A stretch of DNA of 39,115 bases from Paraprevotella sp. (GTDB lineage Bacteria; Bacteroidota; Bacteroidia; Bacteroidales; Bacteroidaceae), in the NCBI GenBank assembly GCA_017937925.1, contig JAGBCQ010000002.1:1-39115 (forward strand), read 5' to 3'. The notes beneath the pieces are model-generated. The model worked only from the letters and a program-made list of their open reading frames with translations, made no database searches and was not told where the DNA came from. Position numbers and translations under genes: made by a program. This document shows positions 14,010-22,685 of the stretch, piece by piece. How positions within the stretch are numbered: the stretch's first letter is position 1; every line of letters begins with the position of its first letter.

Positions 14010-17000
14010 TTATCTTTTGAAAATGCCATCTTGTCGGTATATGTAGTCAATAAAATCTTTATATGCCGGACATTTCTGTAGTAATGAACCATTACCGATA
14101 AGGAAGAACTGTTTTCGGCCACGCGTAATGGCTACGTTTAATTTGCGGTCAATCCATATCCCGTCGGTCAATATAGGTTCCGACAATATAGCGAGCTGAT
14201 AATATTGCTTAATCGTCGAAGAAAATAAAATAATATCCCGTTGACTTCCTTGATAGCGTTCCACAGTGTCGATGGTGATGTCGGTAGCATCGGGTAGGGC
14301 GGTTTCTGCTAAAAGATTCTTAATCATTGCTATTTGCGCACGGAAAGGTACGATGACGCCGATTCTTTTACCAATTTCAGGAGTAATGCCGTTGTCGTTG
14401 TAGAGTTTGTATAAGGTGGCAATCAAATCAACCACAACTTCAGCTTCTTTTTTATTGCTTTTATTGTTGGTGGTGACGTCCTCCGTATCGGTCACGTCAA
14501 TCATACCGATGCGTGTCTTTGCCACGAACGCACTCCATTCGTCGTTGTCGTGCTTGCTGAACTCCAATGAACCGGTTTGGTGTTCCAATGGAATAATGTC
14601 GAGTTGTGAGTTATAGAAACTTTTGTTGACATAGTCGCTCAGCATTGGGTGCATTCGTCCTTGTCGGTGCAACAAGGCAACAAAATCTTCTCTTCCCAAG
14701 ATGTGCTGCAACGTATGCAGTCGTTCAAAAAGTGAATTACGGCAGTTCGTTAATCCAATGGCATTCAGTGATGGAGAATTGACAGTCGATTGTTCCACTG
14801 ATTGACTGACCACAGCAGGTAATTGTTTATGATCCCCGATAAGAATGAATTTCTTAATGGCACATTCCGGTAGGATAAAACTGCCGTCGTGCGCTTTTGT
14901 TCCAGCGCATAGTAATGGAAGCAGTTGTGGTTCTAAAACTTGTGATGCCTCGTCGATTATGGCCACGTCGATGGGCTTCAAGTCGAAAAGTTCGGTGTTG
15001 CCACACATGCTGCTGATGGTGCTCACGAAGATACGCACCGGCATCAAGGTCTCGTAAATTTCCTTGCGTGTTGTCGCTGAACTGATAACGTTGCAAAGCA
15101 GATGTTTTCTGTATTCTTCTTCACAGTTCAGCTCCTGGCCGATACGTATATAATCAGGTGATGGTTCAATGGTGGAAAGCATCCCACAAATTTCATCAAC
15201 GGCTCTATTGGTATATGCCATCAGTAGGATGGTCTTATTATGCGCTTCAGTTAAGAATTCTTCGACCATTGACTTTAATGCAACAGACGTTTTACCTGTT
15301 CCCGGTGGACCGATAAGCAAAAAGTAATCTTTGGCTTGTTTCGCTTTTAGGACGATTCGACTAATATCATCGTTAAGGTAACTACCGTTTAGAGTAAGCG
15401 TTTTGTCACACTCCGGTGCTCTTTGCCCAAGCAGTAGCTCCTTACGTCGTCGTGGTGCTTTGAGTAATTTAAATAATCCAGAATAGGCCTGATTGAATGA
15501 ACTATCCATATATCCCGGCTCAATGGCATAACGACTCGTACAATTAAAGACTTTCACGTTCCTCTGTGCGTACGATAATTTCAGTAAGAAATAATCATTG
15601 TGTATTTCTTCTATCAGGCATCTGAAGATTTGTTTGTTTATAATCAAGTCGCCCTCAGTATTGCGTTCATACAACATGACCATATCTCCTTGTCTGAAGT
15701 TAGGAAGGAAGTCCATGTCGTACTTAGGCAAATTGATGCGGATGTGAGTTACATTCCCTTTTTCATCAACCTTTGGCATGATACTCAAATCAGTAAGAAT
15801 ATTACCATTTTCCCATTTGGTCTGGCAGTCGCAGTTCCATGTCTCAGCAAAACCATTTGATGAATCGGGGCGTGAGTCACCAATTTTCGCAAGGATTTGT
15901 TCCCTTTCAATAAATGTGAGGAAGTGATGAAAATATTCCGCTTCTATACCATCCATTTTCTTTATAGGTCGTGTCACCTCTATAATCTGAGGACGTAAGT
16001 AGTTGATGTAAAATCTGTCATTCCTTTTATCTACGTTAAGGTGGTCTTCGTCCAATTCTTTCAAAACTTCTTCCGATTGTCCATCTCTCAGTCTGTGTTC
16101 AAGGTGTACTATCGCATTGCGTAGTGCCATCATCCTTTTGATTTCTGTACGCGGTGTGTTGATAACATAAAATTGAGGATAGCGTGAGTAGAAGAGATAG
16201 GACGACACGTCTTCATCGTTAATATCAGCGTTATGATACAATATTTCTTTGTATAGTGCCATTTGAAGACAATGTTCCAAGCGTGGATGCCGATAAGGGT
16301 ATTCCTCTGCCTTTCCGCTTTTTAGTTCAATAATTTTCTTGTAGTCCGTTGTCAGCAAGTCCATACGTCCTTGAATACCTAAGGCTTCGCATACGAATGA
16401 CGGCTCTAACTGCACATCAGTGTTTTTAATATCCACTTCGGCAGTACAGAAACTTTCGCGAATCGTCTTCTTGATATTATTGAATTGAAGTTGGCACTGC
16501 TCGAAGAACTGTTGGTCAATATCCTCAAGTATGGTGTAAACTATAGGAAATGTTGAGAAACTCTTGCGGAGAGATTGCAGATAACTTTCGTTGTCATGTT
16601 CTTCACCGTCTGTCACACTTTCTTCATTGACGCAGTCGTCTAAGAATTGGTTGGCGGCATTTCCGAGTTGGATGGCAGCCGACTTAGGAGCAGGGGCAAA
16701 CTTATTCAGTAAATAAGTGTAGGCAGAAATACCATAAGGTCTGATACAACCGCACAATGCTGTAATATCAATGATGAAATCAGGGTCCAGAATGACCAAT
16801 TCAGGTATCAGCACCTCTTCTCCGGCGCTATTTTTTATTGTTTTGACATTGATAAGATTCACCTGCGCACCTTCATATAGTTGTTCGTGTAATGCCACAA
16901 ATGAATCGTTGTCCTCTGAATGATAGCACACCTTTAGTGTGGATATAGTCGGTGTCGATGTACTCGTTCCGTAAATATAATGTTCATCCCACTGCGACAC

Positions 17001-17423
17001 AGTCAGTCGGACGCGCTTTAAAGTGGACGCGGTTTTATGTCGCTTTCTTGTTCGTGCTTTGTCCTTAGGTAATAAATCCTTTATGTTAGTAGGAATAGGT
17101 TCTTTATAAAAAACAGCTATGGCCTCACATACCGCTTTGAGGTCGTATGCGTATTCCTTTTCAATCGGAGCGTAATCCCCTGTTCGGATGCCGACGATGC
17201 GTGAACGGAAAATTTCCAAAGGAAAAGCATCGTGTTTTTCTGCTTTGCAAAGATGATGCAGTCTTGATGAAAAATTAGTGAAATCAACTTTATAGTTGGC
17301 CGTAAGCAGTTTGACACACCTCTCAAGGATGCGGTTCAGTTTGCGGTAGCGCTCATGCAAACTCTTCTCTTTATGATGAATGAGCCAAATTTCTCCGTAT
17401 ATCTCACTGATGGGTTCCGTCAT
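14010..17423 (-). CDS. Dna2-like nuclease-helicase (Cas4-like nuclease plus SF1 helicase)
   Basis: The 1137-residue protein combines an N-terminal nuclease-like half with a C-terminal Upf1/Dna2-type SF1 helicase. The PD-(D/E)xK-like element is KIIELKSGKAEEYPYRHPRLEHCLQMALYK read in parts: the ELKSGK core near residue 365 and the following HCLQMALY helix, as in Cas4/RecB nucleases. Helicase motifs: Walker A GPPGTGKTS (~705), Walker B IDEASQ (~825), GDHKQLP, the motif IV-like GRMHPMLSDYV, motif V RYQGSQRDIIL (~1060) and motif VI NVAITRGRKQ. A role in DNA end processing or replication-linked repair is likely from the family. I chose the ATG at 17423, which overlaps the upstream gene by 20 bases; a longer 35-residue extension would lie fully inside that gene. 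Confidence 0.85.
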   Translation of the reverse strand: MTEPISEIYGEIWLIHHKEKSLHERYRKLNRILERCVKLLTANYKVDFTNFSSRLHHLCKAEKHDAFPLEIFRSRIVGIRTGDYAPIEKEYAYDLKAVCEAIAVFYKEPIPTNIKDLLPKDKARTRKRHKTASTLKRVRLTVSQWDEHYIYGTSTSTPTISTLKVCYHSEDNDSFVALHEQLYEGAQVNLINVKTIKNSAGEEVLIPELVILDPDFIIDITALCGCIRPYGISAYTYLLNKFAPAPKSAAIQLGNAANQFLDDCVNEESVTDGEEHDNESYLQSLRKSFSTFPIVYTILEDIDQQFFEQCQLQFNNIKKTIRESFCTAEVDIKNTDVQLEPSFVCEALGIQGRMDLLTTDYKKIIELKSGKAEEYPYRHPRLEHCLQMALYKEILYHNADINDEDVSSYLFYSRYPQFYVINTPRTEIKRMMALRNAIVHLEHRLRDGQSEEVLKELDEDHLNVDKRNDRFYINYLRPQIIEVTRPIKKMDGIEAEYFHHFLTFIEREQILAKIGDSRPDSSNGFAETWNCDCQTKWENGNILTDLSIMPKVDEKGNVTHIRINLPKYDMDFLPNFRQGDMVMLYERNTEGDLIINKQIFRCLIEEIHNDYFLLKLSYAQRNVKVFNCTSRYAIEPGYMDSSFNQAYSGLFKLLKAPRRRKELLLGQRAPECDKTLTLNGSYLNDDISRIVLKAKQAKDYFLLIGPPGTGKTSVALKSMVEEFLTEAHNKTILLMAYTNRAVDEICGMLSTIEPSPDYIRIGQELNCEEEYRKHLLCNVISSATTRKEIYETLMPVRIFVSTISSMCGNTELFDLKPIDVAIIDEASQVLEPQLLPLLCAGTKAHDGSFILPECAIKKFILIGDHKQLPAVVSQSVEQSTVNSPSLNAIGLTNCRNSLFERLHTLQHILGREDFVALLHRQGRMHPMLSDYVNKSFYNSQLDIIPLEHQTGSLEFSKHDNDEWSAFVAKTRIGMIDVTDTEDVTTNNKSNKKEAEVVVDLIATLYKLYNDNGITPEIGKRIGVIVPFRAQIAMIKNLLAETALPDATDITIDTVERYQGSQRDIILFSSTIKQYYQLAILSEPILTDGIWIDRKLNVAITRGRKQFFLIGNGSLLQKCPAYKDFIDYIYRQDGIFKR

Positions 17424-18666
17424 TTTGAGAATGGTTAGAGTTAAACTTCGTCTCCATTTCCTCTGCGGAAAGGACTTGGCTCTTATATCCCCCTTTTGAA
17501 TTCTTCTTACTCGGGGTTGGGATGGCACTGCGTATTAAGGAACGGTATTCTTTCCAACGCAATTGGATGAGACGGACATAATCCACCGTTTCTTGTCCTC
17601 GCATATAACCATGTATCACGTCTGCGTCATTGTAATACTGCGGTTGTGCGAGTTTCAAGATGAAGGGCTCAACATCCTTCCAAAGGTAGGGATTCTTGCC
17701 GTACTTCTTTGTCAACGTCATGGCATCGCGAACGTGAGCTGCGCCACCGTTGTAAGCCGCTAGCACAAAATTGATTCGTTCGTTTTTGTCACGAATATCA
17801 TTGAAAGTGTTGCTGAGTTGTTTGATATAGCGCACCGCAGTTTTGATGTTTATTTCCGGTGTATATAGATTGTTGACGGGAACATTGAGCAATTCTGCAG
17901 TCCCCGGCATAATCTGCATCAGACCGATGGCGCCGGCCCAAGAGCAGGCATGAGGATTGTAGCCGGACTCTTGATAACATTGAGCAGCCAGCAATCTCCA
18001 GTCCCATCCTATTGTCCGTGCGTGTCGTGCGAAGTGAGTGTCATAATCGGAGATGACTCCCTTTGCTCTGTTTTTAATAGGAGCTCTGAAAGTTTTGTTC
18101 GTGACGAGGACTTGATTTCTGGTCTTCTCTTTTTCTTCTATCCGTGTCCTGATGTCTGAGTTGTACCATTTGTTCAAAGCGGCAGTCAGTTCGGATGATG
18201 TTTTTCTTGTTATCCATTGTTCCCTTTCCGCTTCGAGTGAGTCGTGGCCTATACTCCATGCGCCGGCAAAGAGAAAGTCCTGTTCAATAGGGTAGGTTAT
18301 AGGTATCTCAACTGCTACAAGGTCGGCATCTCCGTTTGCAAGTTTTTTTATAAGTTCCACTGTGTCGCGTGCCGTTTCCATTCTCAGTCTTACACCGATA
18401 GCGTTGGCAAATGCCTCTGCCAATTCGAATTGTAGTCCGACAAACTTCCCCTTATATTCATAATAGGTGTCAGGTCCTTGAAGTGTGATGGCAATCAGTT
18501 CATTGCTTTCTTGGATTTGCTCCAAATCGTAGAGTGGCTGTTGTGTTGTTTCTTCAGTCGCATGAAAAGAGGGTTTCTTCTTACTATTATCTTGACGATT
18601 GCACCCTGTGCATAATAGTAAGAGAACAGATATAATGAGAGTGGACACTATACACTTGCTCTTCAT
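17404..18666 (-). CDS. MltF-like lytic murein transglycosylase lipoprotein
   Basis: The 420-residue lipoprotein (lipobox LLCTGC, Cys 22) has the two-domain layout of MltF: an SBP_bac_3-like solute-binding domain (about 50-150, with YKGKFVGLQFELAEAFANAIGVRL) and a C-terminal SLT lysozyme-like domain (about 215-360). The catalytic Glu is E233 in QESGYNPHACSW, followed by GAIGLMQIMPGT and the NFVLAAYNGG motif. It cleaves peptidoglycan glycan strands to 1,6-anhydro ends; the sensor-like domain binds muropeptides in known homologues. A Lys/Ser-rich tail of ~40 residues follows. It begins 18 bases after udk and overlaps the helicase gene by 20 bases, so the three are likely cotranscribed. Confidence 0.92.
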   Translation of the reverse strand: MKSKCIVSTLIISVLLLLCTGCNRQDNSKKKPSFHATEETTQQPLYDLEQIQESNELIAITLQGPDTYYEYKGKFVGLQFELAEAFANAIGVRLRMETARDTVELIKKLANGDADLVAVEIPITYPIEQDFLFAGAWSIGHDSLEAEREQWITRKTSSELTAALNKWYNSDIRTRIEEKEKTRNQVLVTNKTFRAPIKNRAKGVISDYDTHFARHARTIGWDWRLLAAQCYQESGYNPHACSWAGAIGLMQIMPGTAELLNVPVNNLYTPEINIKTAVRYIKQLSNTFNDIRDKNERINFVLAAYNGGAAHVRDAMTLTKKYGKNPYLWKDVEPFILKLAQPQYYNDADVIHGYMRGQETVDYVRLIQLRWKEYRSLIRSAIPTPSKKNSKGGYKSQVLSAEEMETKFNSNHSQNDGTHQ

Positions 18667-18684
18667 GGAACGGTGGGGTTGGAT

Positions 18685-19293
18685 TTATTTTAAATGATGA
18701 AGGATATACGTCCGCATGATTTCAATAGCCTTCATGTTTTCACCCCCTTGTGGGATAATCAAGTCAGCAAATTGTTTCGTCGGTTCAATAAATTCCTGAT
18801 GCATGGGTTTCAGTACTTCGCGATACCTATCCATTACCATCTGTGCCGTTCGTCCGCGTTCAATGACGTCGCGCTCTATCACTCTGATAAGCCGTTCATC
18901 TGAGTCGGTATCAACAAAAATCTTAAGATCCATCAAGTCACGCAATTCTTTCTTGGCAAGAGCCATGATACCTTCTATGATAATCACTTTGTGCGGTTCT
19001 ATGTGTATCGTCTCTGCTTGGCGGTTACACTCTATATAAGAATAGGTAGGTTGTTCTATTGACACACCGTTTTTAAGGTCTTTGATGTGTTGAATCAGTA
19101 ACTGCCAATCGAAAGCAGATGGGTGGTCGAAATTGATTTTATGACGTTCTTCTATTGTCATTTCCGAAGTATCATTGTAATAAGAATCTTGTGGAATCAG
19201 TGCTACATCCTCCGTTGTAAGACTCTCAACGATTTTTCTGACCACTGTCGTTTTACCTGAACCGGTACCTCCTGCTATGCCAATGATGTACAT
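18685..19293 (-). CDS. udk: Uridine kinase
   Basis: The 202-residue P-loop kinase phosphorylates uridine and cytidine with ATP or GTP in pyrimidine salvage. The Walker A motif GGTGSGKT lies at residues 8-15; the uridine-binding NFDHPSAFDW segment and the YSYIECNRQAETIHI strand are family hallmarks. The length is normal. It is the first gene of a minus-strand run with the transglycosylase and the nuclease-helicase and is divergent from the Dabb-protein gene across a 124-base A/T-rich gap. Confidence 0.94.
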   Translation of the reverse strand: MYIIGIAGGTGSGKTTVVRKIVESLTTEDVALIPQDSYYNDTSEMTIEERHKINFDHPSAFDWQLLIQHIKDLKNGVSIEQPTYSYIECNRQAETIHIEPHKVIIIEGIMALAKKELRDLMDLKIFVDTDSDERLIRVIERDVIERGRTAQMVMDRYREVLKPMHQEFIEPTKQFADLIIPQGGENMKAIEIMRTYILHHLK

Positions 19294-19371
19294 AATATAG
19301 AATCTTAGTTATTGATGGTTTAAAAAATAATAAAAAAAACTTTTTCTTTCGTCTTTGCTTTTTGGTTGTAC

Positions 19372-19379
19372 TACCTTTG
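19372..19379 (+). promoter_or_regulatory. -7 box of the Dabb/thioesterase pair
   Basis: TACCTTTG fits TAnnTTTG and lies 38 bases upstream of the ATG at 19418. The -33 position is T-rich but not an exact TTTG. No minus-strand box for udk is evident in the same gap. Confidence 0.45.
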
Positions 19380-19417
19380 CAAAGTTAAGTAATAAATCAT
19401 AAAAAAGTACTAACAAA

Positions 19418-19717
19418 ATGATAAAACATATTGTATTGTTTCAATTAAAGACCGAAATAGACGCACAGACCAAGAAGGATGTGATGTTCAATTTTAAGAA
19501 AGGTATTGAGGAACTGAAGGCTAAGATAGGATGTATCAAGAGTATTGAAGTGGGATTGAATACCAATCCCGACGAGGACTTTGACATCGCTTTGGTCAGT
19601 GAGTTTGAATCAATGGCGGACCTTAAAACTTATGCGTCGCATCCCGACCATCTGGCGGTAGCTGCTCTTTTGAAAGACTATAAGAAGAGTCGTTCGTGTG
19701 TAGATTACGAATTTTAA
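19418..19717 (+). CDS. Dabb-family (stress-responsive A/B barrel) protein
   Basis: The 99-residue protein is a single dimeric alpha/beta-barrel domain. The start MIKHIVLFQLK, the middle GLNTN...DIALVSEFESMADLKTYASHPDH and the end SCVDYEF follow the family closely, with the His of YASHPDH conserved. Family members range from stress proteins to small-molecule cyclases, and most bacterial ones have no assigned role. The thioesterase gene starts 3 bases after its stop, so the two probably work together on a hydrophobic or acyl substrate; that is inference. Confidence 0.9.
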   Translation: MIKHIVLFQLKTEIDAQTKKDVMFNFKKGIEELKAKIGCIKSIEVGLNTNPDEDFDIALVSEFESMADLKTYASHPDHLAVAALLKDYKKSRSCVDYEF

Positions 19718-19720
19718 TCA

Positions 19721-20239
19721 ATGGAGAAAGATATTATGAGAAAGATTATCAATAGTTGGATTAACAAAGAGGGTTATTTTTGTTTTGGATGCTGTAAGGA
19801 AAACCACGCCGGAGTGAAGATGGACTTTTATGTCGATGGTGATGAGGTGGTGAGCTATTGGAAGCCTGAGGATCGTTTCCAAGGATGGATTGATACTTTG
19901 CATGGTGGTATTCAAGCTGTCCTGCTGGATGAAATTTGTTGTTGGGCAGTCATGCATAAAACACAAACTTCGGGAATGACAACCCAATTGGAACTCAGAT
20001 ATAAACATCCTGCGTCTAGCAGTGACGCCTATCTAATGCTGAGAGCTAAGGTGACCGATGTTAGAAGAAATTTAGTAACGGTCGAAGCGTCATTGATGAA
20101 CTCAGTAGGTGAACTCTGTACCCAAGCAGTATCTACCTATTTTGCGTTCCCGCCTGAAAAGTCAGAGGAAATGGGCTTTTACGGACTTTATTTGGAAGAT
20201 AAAGAATTGACAGAGGCTGAAATCATCGCTTCATTATAG
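19721..20239 (+). CDS. PaaI-like hotdog-fold thioesterase
   Basis: The 172-residue protein has the hotdog fold of the PaaI/4HBT group: an N-terminal CFGCCKENHAGVKM strand, the conserved GWIDTLHGGIQAVLLDEICCWA active-site helix (HGG with a downstream Asp/Glu) and the following TTQLELRYKHPA strand. Such enzymes hydrolyse acyl- or aryl-CoA thioesters. The start at 19721 is 3 bases after the preceding stop; an internal Met (MRKIINSW, 19736) is possible. It may close a two-gene operon. The 270 bases downstream hold the his promoter and attenuator. Confidence 0.87.
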   Translation: MEKDIMRKIINSWINKEGYFCFGCCKENHAGVKMDFYVDGDEVVSYWKPEDRFQGWIDTLHGGIQAVLLDEICCWAVMHKTQTSGMTTQLELRYKHPASSSDAYLMLRAKVTDVRRNLVTVEASLMNSVGELCTQAVSTYFAFPPEKSEEMGFYGLYLEDKELTEAEIIASL

Positions 20240-20318
20240 TTTTTTGTTGGTAATTGTAAGAAAAAGCATCGATATAATAGAAAAAAGTAAATAAAAGACT
20301 ACTTTTTTACAAGTTTTG

Positions 20319-20349
20319 TTGGTAGCGTATAAAAATAATACTACTTTTG
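20319..20349 (+). promoter_or_regulatory. Promoter of the his operon
   Basis: TTG (20319-20321), a 20-base spacer and TACTTTTG (20342-20349) match the Bacteroidetes promoter pattern. The leader-peptide ATG lies 15 bases downstream. An A/T-only 9-bp hairpin (20281-20308) just upstream may end the thioesterase transcript. Confidence 0.6.
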
Positions 20350-20364
20350 CTCAAAATAAACATT

Positions 20365-20409
20365 ATGAAGAATATCTGTACATCTCATCATCATCATCCT
20401 AACGAGTAA
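20365..20409 (+). CDS. hisL: Histidine leader peptide (14 residues)
   Basis: ATG at 20365 opens MKNICTSHHHHPNE, ending at TAA 20407-20409. Four consecutive CAT histidine codons (20386-20397) in a 14-codon frame between the his promoter and a terminator hairpin are the signature of ribosome-mediated attenuation. When charged tRNA-His is scarce the ribosome would stall on these codons. The frame is short, but the codon run together with the RNA structures that follow makes it convincing. Confidence 0.85.
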   Translation: MKNICTSHHHHPNE

Positions 20410-20410
20410 C

Positions 20411-20485
20411 AACGGTAGGCGTGAGTGTGTATGTGCATGAATTAAGAATAAGGGCTTGCCGTTGAAATGGCAAGCCTTCATTATT
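20411..20485 (+). promoter_or_regulatory. his attenuator: antiterminator and terminator
   Basis: AACGGTAGGC (20411-20420), which starts one base after the leader stop codon, can pair over ten bases (two G-U) with GCTTGCCGTT (20454-20463). The alternative is the terminator stem GGCTTGCC (20453-20460) with GGCAAGCC (20469-20476), followed by TTCATTATTTAT. The two structures share 20454-20460 and exclude each other. A ribosome at the leader stop codon would cover the first segment and allow termination; one stalled at the His codons would leave it free and allow read-through into hisG. Confidence 0.8.
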
Positions 20486-20509
20486 TATAATAGAAAATAA
20501 TAAAGAAAT

Positions 20510-21361
20510 ATGTTAAGAATAGCAGTACAGTCAAAGGGACGTCTTTATGAAGATACCATGTCCCTATTAAACGAAGCAGGTATCAAAGTAAGTTCATCGA
20601 AAAGAACATTGTTGGTACAGTCAACCAACTTCCCAGTTGAAATTTTATATCTGAGAGATGACGATATTCCTCAGTCCGTTGCCAATGGTGTAGCCGATTT
20701 GGGTATTGTTGGTGAGAATGAGTTCGTAGAAAGGGATGAGGATGCCCAAATTATCCGTCGCTTAGGATTTAGCAAGTGTCGTCTGTCCTTAGCCATACCA
20801 AAAGGCATTGATTATCCGGGATTGTCATGGTTCAATGATAAGAAGATTGCGACGTCCTATCCGAACATTCTTCGTCGTTATATGAGTGAGAACGGTGTGC
20901 AAACAGACATTCACGTCATAACCGGTTCCGTTGAGATAGCTCCCGGCATCGGTTTGGCAGATGCAATCTTCGATATTGTCAGTTCAGGTTCAACGCTCGT
21001 AAGTAACAACCTACGTGAGGTGGAAGTGGTGATGAAAAGCGAAGCGCTGTTGATTGGCAATAAGGAACTGTCCGCAGAGAAAAAGGCAATATTGGACGAA
21101 TTGTTGTTCAGAATAGAGGCCGTAAAAAGTGCAGAGGACAAGAAGTACGTGTTGATGAACGTCCCCACCGACAAAGTGAATGATATTGTTGCCGTATTGC
21201 CGGGAGCCAAAAGTCCCACAGTCATGCCGTTGGCACAAGAAGGGTGGAGCAGTGTTCACACGGTCATTGACGAAAAGAGTTTTTGGGAAATTATCTCAAA
21301 ACTTAAGGAGTTGGGGGCTCAGGGAATATTGGTATTACCCATTGAGAAGATGATTCTTTAG
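20510..21361 (+). CDS. hisG: ATP phosphoribosyltransferase, long form
   Basis: The 283-residue enzyme condenses ATP with PRPP, the first step of histidine synthesis. The N-terminal MLRIAVQSKGRLYEDTMSLL and the DLGIVGENEF region are standard. The PRPP loop lies around the ADAIFDIVSSGSTLVSNNL segment (about 150-170). The length and the C-terminal ~75-residue alpha/beta module (KYVLMNVPTDKVNDIVAVLPG...) identify the long form, which carries the allosteric histidine-binding domain and needs no HisZ. It begins 25 bases after the attenuator terminator. Control would therefore act both by transcription attenuation and by feedback inhibition. Confidence 0.96.
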   Translation: MLRIAVQSKGRLYEDTMSLLNEAGIKVSSSKRTLLVQSTNFPVEILYLRDDDIPQSVANGVADLGIVGENEFVERDEDAQIIRRLGFSKCRLSLAIPKGIDYPGLSWFNDKKIATSYPNILRRYMSENGVQTDIHVITGSVEIAPGIGLADAIFDIVSSGSTLVSNNLREVEVVMKSEALLIGNKELSAEKKAILDELLFRIEAVKSAEDKKYVLMNVPTDKVNDIVAVLPGAKSPTVMPLAQEGWSSVHTVIDEKSFWEIISKLKELGAQGILVLPIEKMIL

Positions 21362-21392
21362 TCATTTTAATATCAAAATGAGGAGATAACTT

Positions 21393-22685
21393 ATGAGGAT
21401 AATTAAGAATCCACAAAGAACAGAGTGGGACGAACTTTTGCAACGTCCGTTGATGAACGTTGATACGTTGCGCGATACCGTGTCAAGCATACTTGCTGAA
21501 ATCAAAGCCTATGGTGATGACGCAGTCAGAAAGTATGAAAAACAGTTTGACAAGGTCGATTTGGATATTTTAGAAGTGAGTGAAGAAGAAATGAACGAGG
21601 CAGACGCTTTGGTATCACAAGAACTGAAGGATGCTTTGATTCAGGCGCACGAGAATATTCATAAGTTCCATGCAAGTCAGAAGTCAGAAAGTAAGAAAGT
21701 TGAAGTTTGCGACGGTGTGACTTGCTGGCAGAAGAATGTACCTATAGAAAAAGTTGGTTTGTATATACCCGGCGGCACCGCTCCGCTCTTCTCGACAGTA
21801 CTTATGTTGGCAACGCCCGCACGCATTGCCGGTTGCCGTGAGATTGTACTATGTACCCCACCTGATAAGGAAGGGAAAGTCAACCCTGCCATTTTGTGTG
21901 CCGCACGTATTGCCGGTGTCAGCAAGATATTCAAGATAGGAGGCGTGCAAGCCATCGGTGCGATGGCATACGGAACACAAAGCGTCCCCAAAGTATATAA
22001 GATTTTCGGACCGGGCAATCAATATGTAATGGCAGCCAAACAACAAGTGTCATTACATGATGTGTCGATTGATATGCCGGCAGGACCTTCTGAGGTGGAG
22101 GTGCTGGCAGACCAAACAGCCCATCCTGAGTTTGTCGCTGCGGACTTGTTGTCACAAGCAGAACATGGTGTGGATAGTCAGGTGTTACTCATTACCGATA
22201 GTGAAGAGTTGATACAACGCGTCGAGGAGGAGGTCAATAGACAACTCCCATTATTGTCGCGTCGTGACATCGCAGAGAAGTCTTTAGCCAACAGTAAACT
22301 CATACTAGTAAAGGATATGGATGAAGCGTTGGAAATGACGAATAAGTATGCTCCGGAACATTTGATAATCGAGACAGAAAACTATATGCAGTTGGCAGAT
22401 AGAATCGTCAATGCGGGAAGTGTCTTTTGTGGACCTTATTCTCCGGAAAGCGCAGGCGATTACGCTTCAGGAACTAATCACACCCTGCCGACGAATGGCT
22501 ACGCGAAGATGTATAACGGTGTGAATTTGGATAGCTACAATCGTAAGATAACCTTTCAGGAGTTAAGTCCGGAAGGCGTTAAGGCAATAGGACGTACCGT
22601 TGAGATCATGGCAGCAAACGAACATTTGGACGCCCATAAAAACGCCATGACAGTCAGGTTGAATTCTTTAAAAGAGCAAAAGTGA
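21393..22685 (+). CDS. hisD: Histidinol dehydrogenase
   Basis: The 430-residue zinc enzyme oxidises L-histidinol to L-histidine in two NAD-dependent steps. The [17 protein letters not shown] segment and the [17 protein letters not shown] segment bind NAD and substrate. The zinc and catalytic residues sit in [12 protein letters not shown] (Gln and His), in the EHLIIET region and near the C-terminal [10 protein letters not shown] (His). A clear AGGAG ribosome-binding site (21381-21385) precedes the ATG, which is stronger than usual for Bacteroidetes. The stop overlaps the start of hisC. Confidence 0.96.
   Translation: MRIIKNPQRTEWDELLQRPLMNVDTLRDTVSSILAEIKAYGDDAVRKYEKQFDKVDLDILEVSEEEMNEADALVSQELKDALIQAHENIHKFHASQKSESKKVEVCDGVTCWQKNVPIEKVGLYIPGGTAPLFSTVLMLATPARIAGCREIVLCTPPDKEGKVNPAILCAARIAGVSKIFKIGGVQAIGAMAYGTQSVPKVYKIFGPGNQYVMAAKQQVSLHDVSIDMPAGPSEVEVLADQTAHPEFVAADLLSQAEHGVDSQVLLITDSEELIQRVEEEVNRQLPLLSRRDIAEKSLANSKLILVKDMDEALEMTNKYAPEHLIIETENYMQLADRIVNAGSVFCGPYSPESAGDYASGTNHTLPTNGYAKMYNGVNLDSYNRKITFQELSPEGVKAIGRTVEIMAANEHLDAHKNAMTVRLNSLKEQK

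Noticed and set aside
17424-17528. 35-residue extension of the nuclease-helicase
   Set aside because: It lies fully inside the transglycosylase gene and is basic, low-complexity sequence; the ATG at 17423 gives the usual short overlap.
20281-20308. A/T-only 9-bp hairpin after the thioesterase gene as a terminator
   Set aside because: The stem has almost no G/C and overlaps the his promoter area; too weak to list on its own.
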